Origin: Pelotomaculum sp. | GTDB lineage: Bacteria > Bacillota > Desulfotomaculia > Desulfotomaculales > Pelotomaculaceae | Length of the DNA stretch: 64,000 nt | Assembly: GCA_018435055.1 (NCBI GenBank) | Contig: JAHDOA010000016.1 | Location: 1 to 64,000 of the forward strand | Direction of reading: 5' to 3' | Shown here: positions 17,900 to 27,275 of the stretch, piece after piece | How the letters are laid out: each line of letters opens with the position of its first letter | Numbering within the stretch: the stretch's first letter is position 1 | Made by a program: the position numbers and the translations under genes | Notes under the pieces: generated by a model | Seen by the model: the letters and a program-made list of their open reading frames with translations, nothing else | What the model was told of the DNA's origin: nothing | The model's database searches: none

Positions 17900-19042
17900 A
17901 TGCGAATGCCTATCGGACTTTATATACATGTCCCTTTTTGCATTAAAAAATGCCTTTACTGTGATTTTACCTCTTACCCGCTCAGTGGCCCGGCGGTAAA
18001 AAGTTATCTGGAATCCCTTATCAGGGAAATCAACCTTTACGGAACAGCGCTGGCTGATGAGGATAAAATCATCACCAGTATTTTTTTTGGCGGCGGCACT
18101 CCGACTACTTTGCCGGCCGCTTCCTTCAAAACAGTGCTGAATGCGGTGCGGTCCTCCTTTTTCCTGGCGGCCGGCTGTGAGGTAACAGTAGAAGCAAACC
18201 CGGGCACTGTTGACGGGGCTTGCCTGACCGAGCTGCGGCAGGCCGGGGTGAACAGGCTCAGCATCGGTGTCCAGTCTTTTCATGACCGGCTGCTGGGTGT
18301 GCTGGGCCGCATCCACAGCGCGGCGCAGGCGGTCCAGGCGGTACAGCTGGCCAGAAAAGCGGGCTTTGACAATCTCAACCTGGATTTCATATTCGGCATA
18401 CCCGGCCAAACCAACCATGACTGGCGGGAAACGCTGCACAGGGCTGTGGAAATAGCCCCGGAGCATATCGCCGCTTACAGTCTCCAGCTGGAAGAAGGGA
18501 CGCCGCTGGCGCAGGCTGCCGAGCGCGGCGCAATATGCGTCTGCCCGGAGGAAACTGAATTGACAATGTACCAAGATGCGGTGGCATTTCTTACCGCGCA
18601 CGGCTACAGCCATTACGAAATATCAAACTTTGCCAGGCCAGGTAAACAGTGCGCCCACAACCTTGTTTACTGGTTAAACCAGCCCTATCTGGGACTCGGA
18701 CCGGCGGCTCACTCGTTGATCAAAGGGGTCAGGTTTGCCAATGATATCTCGCTGGCCGGGTATTGTGACAGGCTTTCCCGGGAAGAATACCCAGTAGAAA
18801 ATAGAACAGGCCTTACGGTGGCGGATGAAATGTCTGAGACGGTGTTTCTCGGGCTGCGCCTGACCGCCGGCGTCGATTTAAATCAGTTTTACAGGCGTTT
18901 CGGCCGGCGGGCAGAGGATATATACAGGAACGAAATAGCAGGCCTGATTCAAAAAGGCCTGCTGGAAATAAGCGAAGGAAGCCTGCGTCTGACCACAAAA
19001 GGCCTGCCGCTGGCCAATGTAGTTTTCAGGGAATTCGTTTGA
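17900..19042 (+). CDS. hemW: Radical SAM heme chaperone HemW
   Basis: 380 residues. The radical SAM cluster motif CIKKCLYC is at about 14-21 in YIHVPFCIKKCLYCDFTSYP, with GGGTPTTL, VEANPGTVD and NRLSIGVQSF following, then a C-terminal HemN_C domain. HemW lacks the extra cysteine of true HemN (CxxxCxxCxC), and here the residue after CLYC is Asp, so the call is HemW, a heme-binding trafficking protein, not coproporphyrinogen dehydrogenase. GGAGG precedes ATG 17900. It lies between lepA and hrcA as in Bacillus (there called hemN). Confidence 0.9.
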   Translation: MRMPIGLYIHVPFCIKKCLYCDFTSYPLSGPAVKSYLESLIREINLYGTALADEDKIITSIFFGGGTPTTLPAASFKTVLNAVRSSFFLAAGCEVTVEANPGTVDGACLTELRQAGVNRLSIGVQSFHDRLLGVLGRIHSAAQAVQAVQLARKAGFDNLNLDFIFGIPGQTNHDWRETLHRAVEIAPEHIAAYSLQLEEGTPLAQAAERGAICVCPEETELTMYQDAVAFLTAHGYSHYEISNFARPGKQCAHNLVYWLNQPYLGLGPAAHSLIKGVRFANDISLAGYCDRLSREEYPVENRTGLTVADEMSETVFLGLRLTAGVDLNQFYRRFGRRAEDIYRNEIAGLIQKGLLEISEGSLRLTTKGLPLANVVFREFV

Positions 19043-19057
19043 ATCTTGCCAATTCCC

Positions 19058-19086
19058 TTGACAAATATATAGAGGTTTGTTATTTT
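19058..19086 (+). promoter_or_regulatory. SigA-type promoter of the hrcA operon
   Basis: TTGACA at 19058-19063 and TATTTT at 19081-19086 with a 17-bp spacer. The predicted start point is just before or within the CIRCE element. Confidence 0.7.
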
Positions 19087-19100
19087 TTATTTAAGTGTTT

Positions 19101-19127
19101 TTAGCACTCAGCACAATAGAGTGCTAA
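19101..19127 (+). promoter_or_regulatory. CIRCE operator (HrcA binding site)
   Basis: TTAGCACTC (19101-19109), 9-nt spacer, GAGTGCTAA (19119-19127): a perfect match to the CIRCE inverted repeat. HrcA bound here should repress its own operon at normal temperature. Confidence 0.97.
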
Positions 19128-19147
19128 CAAAGAAAGGGGGTTCCGGT

Positions 19148-20188
19148 ATGGACGACCGCAAGCAAAAGGTGCTTCTTGCTATCGTACAGGACTTTATCGC
19201 TACCGCAGAACCCGTCGGATCGAGGACAATTGCCAAAAAGTATAAGCTTGGCGTGAGCCCGGCTACTATCCGCAACGAGATGGCTGACCTGGAAGAAATG
19301 GGTTATATTGAACAGCCGCACACCTCTGCTGGTCGGGTCCCGTCAGTGCGCGGTTACCGATATTATGTGGACTATTTGATGAAAAAACGGGAGTTGACCA
19401 GAGAGGAAGAGGAACTGATCCGCAGCCAGCTGGAAAAAAAGGCCAGGGATGTGGGCAAGGTTTTTCAGCGGACAGGAAACCTGCTCTCGCAGCTTACCAG
19501 TTATACCTCGATGGTATTGACCCAGCAGAGAAGGCCGAGCAAATTCAAACACATCCAGCTGGTGTCGATGAGCCCTTCCCAGACAATGGTCATAGTGGTG
19601 ATGGACAACGGGGCGGTACATCACCGGATGATTGAAACGCCGGAAAGCATTATCGCCAGCGACCTGGAAACGCTGTCCAAGGTGCTGAACGCCAAACTGC
19701 AGGGCCTGAACATGGATGCAATCAAATTTACCCTGCTCAAAGAACTATATTTTGAGCTGAGCCGGCACAAGCATATTCTGGACCTGTCCTTAGAACTAAT
19801 CCAGGACAGCTTGTCCTTGGAAGAAGAAGACAAGATTTACCTCGGCGGAGTTTTTAACATGCTTACCCAGCCGGAATTCCACAACGCGGAAAGGATCAAA
19901 ACGATGCTGGGTATTCTAGAGCAGGAGGAACTTCTCTGTGAGCTGCTCTCCGGTGAGAACATGGATAAGGGCGTGACCATCAGAATAGGCGATGAGATAA
20001 AAGACTACGATATCAAGGACTACAGTGTGGTGGCCGCGCCCTATCTGTTAAGAGGGCGCAAAATAGGCACTGTCGGCGTACTTGGCCCGACCAGGATGGA
20101 TTACGCCAAAGTGATCAGTGTCGTTGATTTTTTAACACAAAATCTTTCTGTAGCCCTGGACAGGGTGCTGCGGGGCAGAGGGAGATAG
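19148..20188 (+). CDS. hrcA: Heat-inducible transcription repressor HrcA
   Basis: 346 residues. The N-terminal winged helix (RKQKVLLAIVQDFIATAEP, then VSPATIRNEMADLEEMGYIE) binds CIRCE; a GAF-like middle and C-terminal domain follow. ATG 19148 is preferred because AAAGGGGG lies 7 nt upstream; the apparent GTG at 19121 lies inside CIRCE. First gene of the operon hrcA-chaperonin-grpE-dnaK. Confidence 0.95.
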   Translation: MDDRKQKVLLAIVQDFIATAEPVGSRTIAKKYKLGVSPATIRNEMADLEEMGYIEQPHTSAGRVPSVRGYRYYVDYLMKKRELTREEEELIRSQLEKKARDVGKVFQRTGNLLSQLTSYTSMVLTQQRRPSKFKHIQLVSMSPSQTMVIVVMDNGAVHHRMIETPESIIASDLETLSKVLNAKLQGLNMDAIKFTLLKELYFELSRHKHILDLSLELIQDSLSLEEEDKIYLGGVFNMLTQPEFHNAERIKTMLGILEQEELLCELLSGENMDKGVTIRIGDEIKDYDIKDYSVVAAPYLLRGRKIGTVGVLGPTRMDYAKVISVVDFLTQNLSVALDRVLRGRGR

Positions 20189-20202
20189 GAGGCTGCCGAA
20201 TT

Positions 20203-21789
20203 TTGAGTTTGAAGAAGGAAGCTCTTGCCGGGGCGGACCTTGACGAGAGGTTGGCTGCCCTGATGACCAACTCCAACGCCATCCGGGCTATCGCCAGCGC
20301 GGTGGAAGGGACTCTCGGCCCCAAAGGGCTGGACACCATGCTGGTCGATAAATTTGGTGAGGTAGTGATCACCAATGACGGTGTCACCATATTAACTATG
20401 ATGGAGGCCAATCACCCCGCGGCCAGAATGCTGATCAACATAGCCAGGGCGCAACAGGAGGAAATTGGCGACGGCACTACTACGGCTACCGTAATGGCCG
20501 GCGCGCTGGTCAGCGCCGGGGTGGAGCAGGTGGCGCGCGGAGTGCCGGTAGCCCGGGTAATCGAAGGGCTGCGGGCTGGTTTGAAAAAATCGCTGCAGCT
20601 CATGCGGGAGCAGTCACGCCCGGTATCCGGCCTGGATGATCAGGCGATCCGCCAGGTGGCGCTGATTGCCGGGCGCAGCCACGAGGATATCGCCGACCTG
20701 GTGGTACAGGCGGCAGTAATGATTGGCGAGGACAAGCTGAAGGATCATACCTTTAAATTTCCTGATACGGTTGTGGCGGAGGAGGGCGCTGAAAACGAGG
20801 TCTTTATGGGCGTGATTGTCAATAAGGAACGGATCAACCGCCAAATGCCGGGTGAACTAAAAAATTTAAGCGTACTGGTGATTGACGATGCCCTGGAACC
20901 GGAGGAAATAGACGAGGAAGCCCTGAGCACAGAGGCGGGTTTTGCGCGCTATATGCAACTGCGGGAGGAATTCAACGCAAACCTGCAAAAAATCGCGGAA
21001 CTCGGCGTCGGGCTGGTGCTTGTGGACCGCGGGGTAAGTGATGCCGCGGAAGATGTGCTGACTGACGCGGGTGTGATGGTGGTGCAGCGGGTGGCTAACA
21101 GGGAACTGCGCAAAGCGGCGGAACACACCGGCGCCAGGGTTCTAAAACGCACCGGCTTGAAAAAGTCTCGCGAGGAACTGGAAAAATGCCTGGGCCATGC
21201 CGCCAGGGTATATAATGACGAAAAGCTCGAACAGGTCTGGATCCTGGGCGGCGGCGGCAAGCCTATGGCCACGGTGCTGGTGGGCGCCGCTACTGCAGAG
21301 GTCGTGGGTGAAAGGGAGCGCATTGCCAGGGATGCAGCCGCATCGGTCCAGTCGGCCGTAAAAGGCGGTGTGGTCCCGGGCGGCGGTTCTCTGGAACTGG
21401 CGATAGCCCGCGAGGTGGAAAAGGTGCGGGAGGGCGCCCGCGGCATGGCTGCCTATGGGGTGGACTGCGTGGTGGAGGCGCTCAAACGTCCTCTGTCTCA
21501 AATTGCAGCCAATGCGGGTTTTAACCCTTTAGAAAAACTGGGTGATGTGATCGCCGCCCAGGCGGAGACAGGTAAAAAGTCGCTGGCCATTGACTGCGAC
21601 AGCGGCCAGGTGGCGGATATGCTGGAAAGCGGCATCGTGGACCCGGCTGAAGTTAAAATATACGCCCTCAAGGCTGCCGGTGAGGTAGCCGAGGCGATAT
21701 TAAGGATAGACACGATTATCAAGAAACGTGAAGAAAAAGAAATCGAAAGAGACAGACAGGCCGGGGAAAACAGTAAAATGATGTTCTAA
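20203..21789 (+). CDS. Group III (archaeal-like) chaperonin
   Basis: 528 residues, thermosome/TCP-1-like and not GroEL-like. Conserved blocks are VEGTLGPKGLDTMLVDKFGE, ITNDGVTIL, EIGDGTTTATVMAGAL (ATP site) and, late, VVPGGGSLELAIAREV and a Gly-Asp-type ATPase region near CDSGQVADM. Group II-type proteins fold substrates in a two-ring cage with a built-in lid and no GroES. Bacterial group III chaperonins were described from Carboxydothermus and relatives, also inside the hrcA-dnaK operon. TTG 20203 follows GGAGG. The C-terminus ends KMMF, not in the Gly-Met tail of GroEL. It is 14 nt after hrcA and therefore probably CIRCE-regulated. Confidence 0.9.
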   Translation: MSLKKEALAGADLDERLAALMTNSNAIRAIASAVEGTLGPKGLDTMLVDKFGEVVITNDGVTILTMMEANHPAARMLINIARAQQEEIGDGTTTATVMAGALVSAGVEQVARGVPVARVIEGLRAGLKKSLQLMREQSRPVSGLDDQAIRQVALIAGRSHEDIADLVVQAAVMIGEDKLKDHTFKFPDTVVAEEGAENEVFMGVIVNKERINRQMPGELKNLSVLVIDDALEPEEIDEEALSTEAGFARYMQLREEFNANLQKIAELGVGLVLVDRGVSDAAEDVLTDAGVMVVQRVANRELRKAAEHTGARVLKRTGLKKSREELEKCLGHAARVYNDEKLEQVWILGGGGKPMATVLVGAATAEVVGERERIARDAAASVQSAVKGGVVPGGGSLELAIAREVEKVREGARGMAAYGVDCVVEALKRPLSQIAANAGFNPLEKLGDVIAAQAETGKKSLAIDCDSGQVADMLESGIVDPAEVKIYALKAAGEVAEAILRIDTIIKKREEKEIERDRQAGENSKMMF

Positions 21790-21804
21790 ATGAGGTGATT
21801 TTGC

Positions 21805-22446
21805 GTGGGTATGAACAATGGAGCAGAAAAGGATCTGGAAAGGTTAAATACTGACGGGATCGTTGGTGAAGGCGCACAGGACGAACAGGTTCCGGCTTCC
21901 GGAGAAAAATCCCGGGACGCCGCAGCGGAGCCGCGCGTGGAGACTGGCGCAGCAGATGCCGGCGGGGATGACGCGTCTGACAATGACCCCGCAGTCCTGA
22001 GCAGGCTGCTGGCTGAACAAACAAAACGGGCTGATGAAAGTTATAATCGTCTAATCCGGCTGCAGGCCGACTATGATAATTTTAGACGGCGGACGCGCCA
22101 GGAAAAAGAGGATATTTATAAGTACGCATCTGAACGGCTGATTACCGCTATGCTGCCGGTCCTGGATAATTTTGATTTGGCGCTGTCGGCGGAAGGCAAT
22201 ACTGTGGAATCCTTTAAGGCAGGGATGCAGATGATTTACAAACAGCTGCTGGACGTGCTGGCCGCAGAGGGGTTCGCGCAGATTCCCGCTGTCGGTGAAC
22301 AGTTCGATCCCACAAAGCACGAGGCCGTACAGCGGACCGAATCAACTGAGCATCCCGACAACACCATTGTTGAAGAATTCCGGCGGGGCTACTATTTGAA
22401 AGATAAAGTAATCCGCGCTTCAATGGTTAAGGTGGTTAAGTCATAG
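21805..22446 (+). CDS. grpE: Nucleotide exchange factor GrpE
   Basis: 213 residues. The N-terminal ~65 residues are acidic and disordered, followed by a coiled coil ([20 protein letters not shown]) and [20 protein letters not shown], the GrpE hallmark; the beta domain has [10 protein letters not shown] and [16 protein letters not shown]. It releases ADP from DnaK. GTG 21805 follows GAGGTG with a 7-nt gap. Confidence 0.95.
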   Translation: MGMNNGAEKDLERLNTDGIVGEGAQDEQVPASGEKSRDAAAEPRVETGAADAGGDDASDNDPAVLSRLLAEQTKRADESYNRLIRLQADYDNFRRRTRQEKEDIYKYASERLITAMLPVLDNFDLALSAEGNTVESFKAGMQMIYKQLLDVLAAEGFAQIPAVGEQFDPTKHEAVQRTESTEHPDNTIVEEFRRGYYLKDKVIRASMVKVVKS

Positions 22447-22480
22447 TAATAATAATCTATATATACGGGAGGTTTTTGCA

Positions 22481-24322
22481 ATGTCAAAAGTTATTGGAAT
22501 AGATTTGGGTACAACCAACTCCTGTGTGGCTGTGGTGGAAGGCGGCGAAGCGGTGGTTATCCCCAACGCTGAGGGGGCGAGGACTACCCCTTCGGTAGTG
22601 GGCTTCTCCAAGACCGGCGAAAGGCTGCTCGGTCAGGTGGCCAAAAGACAGTCGGTGAGCAATCCGGACCGCACAGTCAGTTCCATAAAACGCCATATGG
22701 GTACCGACTATAAAGTGACCATCGACAACAAGGATTACACGCCGCAGGAAATTTCGGCGATGATCCTGCAGAAGCTGAAGGCAGATGCCGAGGCGTACCT
22801 GGGCGGCAAAGTGAATAAGGCGGTTATTACCGTGCCTGCTTATTTCAGCGACTCCCAGCGCCAGGCTACCAAGGACGCAGGAAAAATTGCCGGCTTGGAA
22901 GTGCTGCGCATCATCAACGAGCCGACGGCGGCGGCCCTGGCCTACGGTTTGGACAAGGAAGAGGAGCAGACCATTTTGGTTTACGACCTCGGAGGCGGCA
23001 CTTTTGACGTTTCCATCCTGGAACTGGGCGACGGCGTTTTTGAGGTTAAGGCCACCAGCGGCAACAACCGCCTGGGCGGCGATGACTTTGACCAGCGGGT
23101 GATTGATTATCTGGCTACAGAATTCAAAAAAGAATCAGGCATTGACCTGCGCAACGATAAAATGGCCATGCAGAGGCTCAAAGAAGCTGCTGAAAAAGCG
23201 AAAATCGAGCTTTCCGGTGTGGCCACGACAAATATTAACCTGCCGTTTATCTCCGCCGACGCGAGCGGGCCAAAACACCTGGATATCAACCTGTCCAGAG
23301 CCAAGTTTGAGGAAATGACGGCAGACCTGCTGGAAAAAACGATGGGTCCGACCCGCCAGGCGCTTTCCGACGCCGGGCTGCAGCCGAAAGACATCAACAA
23401 GATCCTGCTCGTGGGCGGCGCCACCCGGATGCCGGCTGTGCAGGAAGCGATCCGCAAGTTTTTGGGCAAGGACTCACACAAAGGAATAAACCCCGACGAG
23501 TGCGTCGCTATCGGCGCCGCCATCCAGGCGGGTGTCCTGGCCGGTGAGGTCAAAGACGTTCTGTTGCTGGACGTGACGCCGCTGTCCCTGGGCATTGAAA
23601 CGCTGGGCGGTGTGTTTACCCGGCTAATCGAGCGCAATACGACGATCCCGACTTCGAAGTCCCAAATTTTCTCCACGGCGGCTGACGGGCAGACTACTGT
23701 CGAAATACACGTCATCCAGGGTGAGAGAGCTATGGCCGCGGACAACAAAACCCTGGGCCGGTTTACCCTCACCGGGATCCCGCCGGCGCCGCGGGGCGTG
23801 CCGCAGATCGAAGTGAAATTTGATATCGATGTCAACGGTATCGTGAACGTGTCAGCCAAAGATATGGGCACAGGCAAAGAGCAGAGTATGACCATTACCG
23901 CCACAACCAAACTTGATGACAGAGATATAGACAGGATGGTTAAAGAAGCCGAACAGCACGCTGCCGAGGACAAGGAGCGCAAAGAAGGGGTAGAGATCAG
24001 AAACCAGGCCGACAGCATGGTCTACCAGGCGGAAAAAACAATCAAGGACTTTAAGGACAAGGCGGACGCCGCAGCCATAGAGAAACTGCAGGCCGCTACG
24101 GACGATCTGAAGGAAGCCCTGAAAGGGACCGACACAGGTTTGATAAAAACCAAAGTGGAGGCGCTGACAGGTCCGCTTTACGAGCTAACCGCCGCCATGT
24201 ACCAGCAAACAGGGCAGCAGGCCGGCGCGGGGCAGGCCGGAGAAGCCGGACCCGGCGCAGCCGGTCAGGAGCCCAAGGACAACGTTGTAGACGCCGATTA
24301 CGAAGTCAAAGAAGATAAATAA
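22481..24322 (+). CDS. dnaK: Chaperone DnaK (Hsp70)
   Basis: 613 residues with [63 protein letters not shown] and [12 protein letters not shown] in the ATPase domain, a substrate domain ([17 protein letters not shown]), a Gly-rich lid and a C-terminal [16 protein letters not shown] 22481 follows GGGAGG. Last gene of the CIRCE operon; dnaJ lies 410 nt downstream and may have its own promoter. Confidence 0.97.
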   Translation: MSKVIGIDLGTTNSCVAVVEGGEAVVIPNAEGARTTPSVVGFSKTGERLLGQVAKRQSVSNPDRTVSSIKRHMGTDYKVTIDNKDYTPQEISAMILQKLKADAEAYLGGKVNKAVITVPAYFSDSQRQATKDAGKIAGLEVLRIINEPTAAALAYGLDKEEEQTILVYDLGGGTFDVSILELGDGVFEVKATSGNNRLGGDDFDQRVIDYLATEFKKESGIDLRNDKMAMQRLKEAAEKAKIELSGVATTNINLPFISADASGPKHLDINLSRAKFEEMTADLLEKTMGPTRQALSDAGLQPKDINKILLVGGATRMPAVQEAIRKFLGKDSHKGINPDECVAIGAAIQAGVLAGEVKDVLLLDVTPLSLGIETLGGVFTRLIERNTTIPTSKSQIFSTAADGQTTVEIHVIQGERAMAADNKTLGRFTLTGIPPAPRGVPQIEVKFDIDVNGIVNVSAKDMGTGKEQSMTITATTKLDDRDIDRMVKEAEQHAAEDKERKEGVEIRNQADSMVYQAEKTIKDFKDKADAAAIEKLQAATDDLKEALKGTDTGLIKTKVEALTGPLYELTAAMYQQTGQQAGAGQAGEAGPGAAGQEPKDNVVDADYEVKEDK

Positions 24323-24341
24323 ACTAATCATGTCACGGGTC

Positions 24342-24424
24342 GTGTCACGGGGACGGTTCTCGTGTCACGGGGACGGTTCTACTGACACGATCCTCGCGTG
24401 TCACGGGGACGGTTCTCCTGACAC
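24342..24424. repeat. Cluster of 27-bp palindromic repeats after dnaK
   Basis: One truncated copy (24342-24360) and two full copies (24362-24388, 24398-24424), all in GGGGACGG orientation, separated by short spacers. They lie in the 410-nt dnaK-dnaJ gap. Confidence 0.85.
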
Positions 24425-24436
24425 GACAGGGTGAAA

Positions 24437-24532
24437 GAGGCGATGAGCCAGTAGTAAGTGTGGCGGGTTCAAACCGGCCGGCGTGCGATATTGCGCTTGG
24501 TAGTGTGACCGGTTCAAATCCGGCTGGCCTCA
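24437..24532 (+). other. tRNA-like sequence, possibly degenerate
   Basis: GAGGCGA (24437-24443) could pair with TGGCCTC (24525-24531), 6 of 7. GCCA and TGGC could form a D-arm around GTAGTAAG. CCGG-TTCAAAT-CCGG is a good T-arm. A second TTCAAA-containing arm occupies the anticodon position and would show TCA. The anticodon stem carries a mismatch and the variable arm is long (~25 nt). It may be a tRNA remnant. A functional long-arm tRNA is not excluded. Confidence 0.25.
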
Positions 24533-24680
24533 GATACTGGGAAGACTCTCTTGTCATACTTTTGCGTAGATAGATCTGTGAAATATAGGAATGTCCCAAA
24601 ACTGTGCAGATTATTTGTATCATATCTGCAAGATAGTATATAATTATATAATATTGTTGAGAAATGGTATTATCCTTTCG

Positions 24681-24705
24681 GGGGAATTATAGTTCCCCTT
24701 TGCTT
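24681..24705 (+). terminator. Hairpin with T-rich tail upstream of dnaJ
   Basis: GGGGAA (24681-24686) pairs with TTCCCC (24693-24698) over a 6-nt loop, followed by TTTGCTTTG. It may end the upstream transcript or attenuate dnaJ. The stem is short, so the call is tentative. Confidence 0.4.
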
Positions 24706-24732
24706 TGTTTATTTCAATGAGGTGGTGGACTG

Positions 24733-25857
24733 ATGGCGAAGCAGGATTATTATGAACTGTTGGGTGTATCCCGCAACGCTACTGCGGACGAGATAAAAAA
24801 GGCCTACCGCAAGCTGGCGCGCAAGTATCACCCTGACGCCAATCCCGACGACCCGAATGCGGAGGCCAAATTTAAAGAGGTCAGCGAGGCCTATGTTGTC
24901 TTAAGCGACCCGGAAAAAAGAGAAAATTATGACCGCTTTGGGCACGCGGGAGTTGACGGGCAAGGTTTTGGCGGGTTTAATGGTTTTGGCGACTTAGGCG
25001 GCTTTGGCGATATTTTTGAAATGTTTTTTGGGGGCGCCGGCCGTCGGCGCAGTTACGGGCCTGAAAAAGGCGCGGATATCAAGGCTGAACTGGAATTAAC
25101 CCTGCAGGAGGCTGCTTTTGGCCTGGAACGCGAGATCAAAGTCACCCGCACAGAAGTCTGCGGCACGTGTGGTGGAAGCGGGGCCGCGGCAGGCGCCAAA
25201 CCGGTGACATGCAGCGCTTGCCAGGGCAGTGGCCAGGTCCAGTTTGCCCAGAACACACCATTTGGACGTATTGTCCAGTCGCGTACTTGCGATCGCTGCC
25301 GCGGCAAGGGAAGAATTATCGAAAAGCCTTGCCCCACCTGTCGCGGCACCGGACAAAACAGGCGCACGCGCAGCATCAATGTTAAAGTCCCGCCGGGAGT
25401 GGACAACGGCTCCCGCCTCCGTGTAACCGGAGAGGGCGAACCTGGAACAAGGGGGGGGCCCAGGGGGGATCTGTATGTCTATATTCACGTGAAACCGCAC
25501 AAGGTATTCAAGCGGGAAGGCGACGATTTAATCTGCGAGATGCCTATTTCGTTTGTCCAGGCGGCCCTGGGTGATGAACTGGAAGTACCGACTCTGGAAG
25601 GCAGCGCGACATTAAAGTTGCCTGAAGGGACGCAGACCGGCACGATTTTTCGCATGAAGGGTAAAGGTATGCCCAACGTAAGCGGGTACGGCCGTGGAGA
25701 CCAGCATGTCCTGGTCAAGGTGATCACCCCGACCAAACTGAGCGATAAGCAGAAGGCCTTGCTGAAGGAATTTGCCAAACTGGGCGGGGGACACTATGTC
25801 AGTCCACATGTCGATAAGAGCATTTTTGAGAGGGTCAAGGACGCCTTTATGGGCTGA
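24733..25857 (+). CDS. dnaJ: Chaperone DnaJ (Hsp40)
   Basis: 374 residues. The J-domain ([20 protein letters not shown] and the essential HPD in KYHPDAN) is followed by a Gly/Phe region and four zinc motifs of type CxxCxGxG ([32 protein letters not shown]), and C-terminal substrate-binding domains. Type I DnaJ, full length. ATG 24733 follows GAGGTGGTGG. It activates DnaK ATPase and delivers substrates. Confidence 0.96.
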   Translation: MAKQDYYELLGVSRNATADEIKKAYRKLARKYHPDANPDDPNAEAKFKEVSEAYVVLSDPEKRENYDRFGHAGVDGQGFGGFNGFGDLGGFGDIFEMFFGGAGRRRSYGPEKGADIKAELELTLQEAAFGLEREIKVTRTEVCGTCGGSGAAAGAKPVTCSACQGSGQVQFAQNTPFGRIVQSRTCDRCRGKGRIIEKPCPTCRGTGQNRRTRSINVKVPPGVDNGSRLRVTGEGEPGTRGGPRGDLYVYIHVKPHKVFKREGDDLICEMPISFVQAALGDELEVPTLEGSATLKLPEGTQTGTIFRMKGKGMPNVSGYGRGDQHVLVKVITPTKLSDKQKALLKEFAKLGGGHYVSPHVDKSIFERVKDAFMG

Positions 25858-26023
25858 AAGACGTTAATATTTTTTACAAGGCCAGGCAGGATTTTTTAAC
25901 AGGAATTGTGGGGTTGATTTCGGGAAAATACTGCATGAAAACCAAAAAAGCTTTAAACTTCTTAACTTTTTTAAATATACGATAAAATTGCTGTAGTTTT
26001 TTGATAGGACGTGCCACAAGGAC

Positions 26024-26095
26024 GTGCCACAAGAACCGTCCCCTTGACACGCTCGTTCGTCGAGAAATGTGTCAAGAGAACCGTCCCCTTGGCAC
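26024..26095. repeat. Two 27-bp palindromic repeats before prmA
   Basis: Copies at 26024-26050 and 26069-26095 in CCGTCCCC orientation, with a half copy just upstream. They abut the prmA ribosome-binding site and create a false in-frame N-terminal extension of prmA back to 26001. Confidence 0.85.
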
Positions 26096-26114
26096 GATGT
26101 GGAGGGTTTTGCTG

Positions 26115-27071
26115 GTGGAATGGCTGGAGGTTGTAGTTAGTACCCTTGCAGATGGGATCGAGCCAGTTTCAGAAGTTTTCATAGAAATGGGTACTGGCGG
26201 GGTTGTTATTGAGGATCCCGCCCTTATTCTTGCCTGCGCACTTGAAATCCACCCTGATGAATGGGCTGTTCCAGTGCAGCCCGCGGCGGATGGCCCGGCC
26301 CTGGTCAAAGCCTACCTGCCACTGCAGGATGATTGGTCCGGTAGGTTGGAGAAAATAAAAAGCGCTATCAGCCGGCTGGACCTGCCACAGGGATCGGAAA
26401 TAAACACGCGTGTCGTTGCTGAGGAAGACTGGGCTGACGCCTGGAAGAAATATTATCAGCCAGTACGCGTGGGGCGGCGGTTGGTGGTGAAACCTTCCTG
26501 GGAAAATTATCAACCGTTGGATGGGGATCTGGTCATAGAAATGGATCCCGGCATGGCCTTTGGCAGCGGTACCCATGCTACCACAGCCATGTGCCTGAGG
26601 CTGCTGGAAAAGTATGTGCGGCCAGGCATGAGAGTGTACGACATCGGGACAGGCTCCGGCATACTGGCCATAGCGGCTGCCAGGCTGGGGGCGGGAGAAG
26701 TGCAGGCGGTAGACATAGATCCGGTGGCCTGTAAGGTGGCTGCGGAGAATGTGGCCAGAAATAACGCCGGCGCCGTCGTCAGGGTGCGGCAGGGTAACCT
26801 GGCGGAACTCTTGCAAAGCGGGGCCGACTTGATTGTGTCCAATATCATCGCTGATGTTATAGCCGGCTTTGCGCCGCACGCCGCGGCAGCCCTAAAACCC
26901 GGCGGTGTATTGATCGCTTCCGGTATTATCCGGGAAAGGGCGGAGATGGTACGGACAGCGCTTGCCGCAGCTAATCTGAAGATAGGCGAGGAGCATGCGG
27001 ACGGGTTGTGGATAGCCTTTGCTGCCAATAAAGAAGCCGGTTTGGAAAGAATACAGGAGGTTGAAGGATAA
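26115..27071 (+). CDS. prmA: Ribosomal protein L11 methyltransferase
   Basis: 318 residues from GTG 26115, which has GGAGGG at 26101-26106; longer in-frame starts run through repeats and are rejected. The N-terminal domain binds L11 (WLEVVVSTLADGIEPVSEVF). The SAM domain has DPGMAFGSGTHATTAMCL, VYDIGTGSGILAIAAARLG and ADLIVSNIIADVI (the catalytic NI-type motif). It trimethylates L11. The next gene starts right after its stop. Confidence 0.92.
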   Translation: MEWLEVVVSTLADGIEPVSEVFIEMGTGGVVIEDPALILACALEIHPDEWAVPVQPAADGPALVKAYLPLQDDWSGRLEKIKSAISRLDLPQGSEINTRVVAEEDWADAWKKYYQPVRVGRRLVVKPSWENYQPLDGDLVIEMDPGMAFGSGTHATTAMCLRLLEKYVRPGMRVYDIGTGSGILAIAAARLGAGEVQAVDIDPVACKVAAENVARNNAGAVVRVRQGNLAELLQSGADLIVSNIIADVIAGFAPHAAAALKPGGVLIASGIIRERAEMVRTALAAANLKIGEEHADGLWIAFAANKEAGLERIQEVEG

Positions 27072-27275
27072 ATGCCTTTTGTTAATATCAAAATAACAAA
27101 TGAAGGGGCAACCGCAGAACAAAAAGCCCAACTTATTCAGGGTGTGACCCAGCTTCTGGCGGACACGCTGGGCAAGAACCCGCAAACCACAGTTGTTGTT
27201 ATTGAAGAAATTGATACGGACAGCTGGGGTATCGGGGGAGAGACCGTAACCAACCGCCGGGCGCAGGGTAAATGA
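27072..27275 (+). CDS. 4-oxalocrotonate tautomerase family protein
   Basis: 67 residues beginning M-Pro-F, so Pro2 would be the catalytic N-terminal proline after Met removal; the pattern PFVNIKITNEGATAEQKAQL and GVTQLLADTLG fits the 4-OT fold and length. Arg residues for substrate binding are not obvious beyond the C-terminal NRRAQ. It sits between prmA and rsmE with ATG directly after the prmA stop and overlaps rsmE by 4 nt. Its substrate is unknown. Confidence 0.8.
   Translation: MPFVNIKITNEGATAEQKAQLIQGVTQLLADTLGKNPQTTVVVIEEIDTDSWGIGGETVTNRRAQGK

Noticed and set aside
20203-21789. GroEL annotation for the chaperonin
   Set aside because: Motifs and the C-terminus are of the thermosome type, and no groES is adjacent.
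23107-24018. 303-codon open frame on the minus strand inside dnaK
   Set aside because: It mirrors the codon bias of dnaK, shows no family motif and no ribosome site. dnaK is unambiguous on the other strand.
24345-24623. 92-codon ORF on the minus strand (contains GFEPVTL and FEPATL)
   Set aside because: This is translation of repeats and the tRNA-like T-arm; such text is typical of false ORFs over tRNA.
26001-26114. N-terminal extension of PrmA
   Set aside because: It is translated palindromic repeat (reads like CQENRPLDT); GGAGGG with GTG 26115 gives the normal family start.
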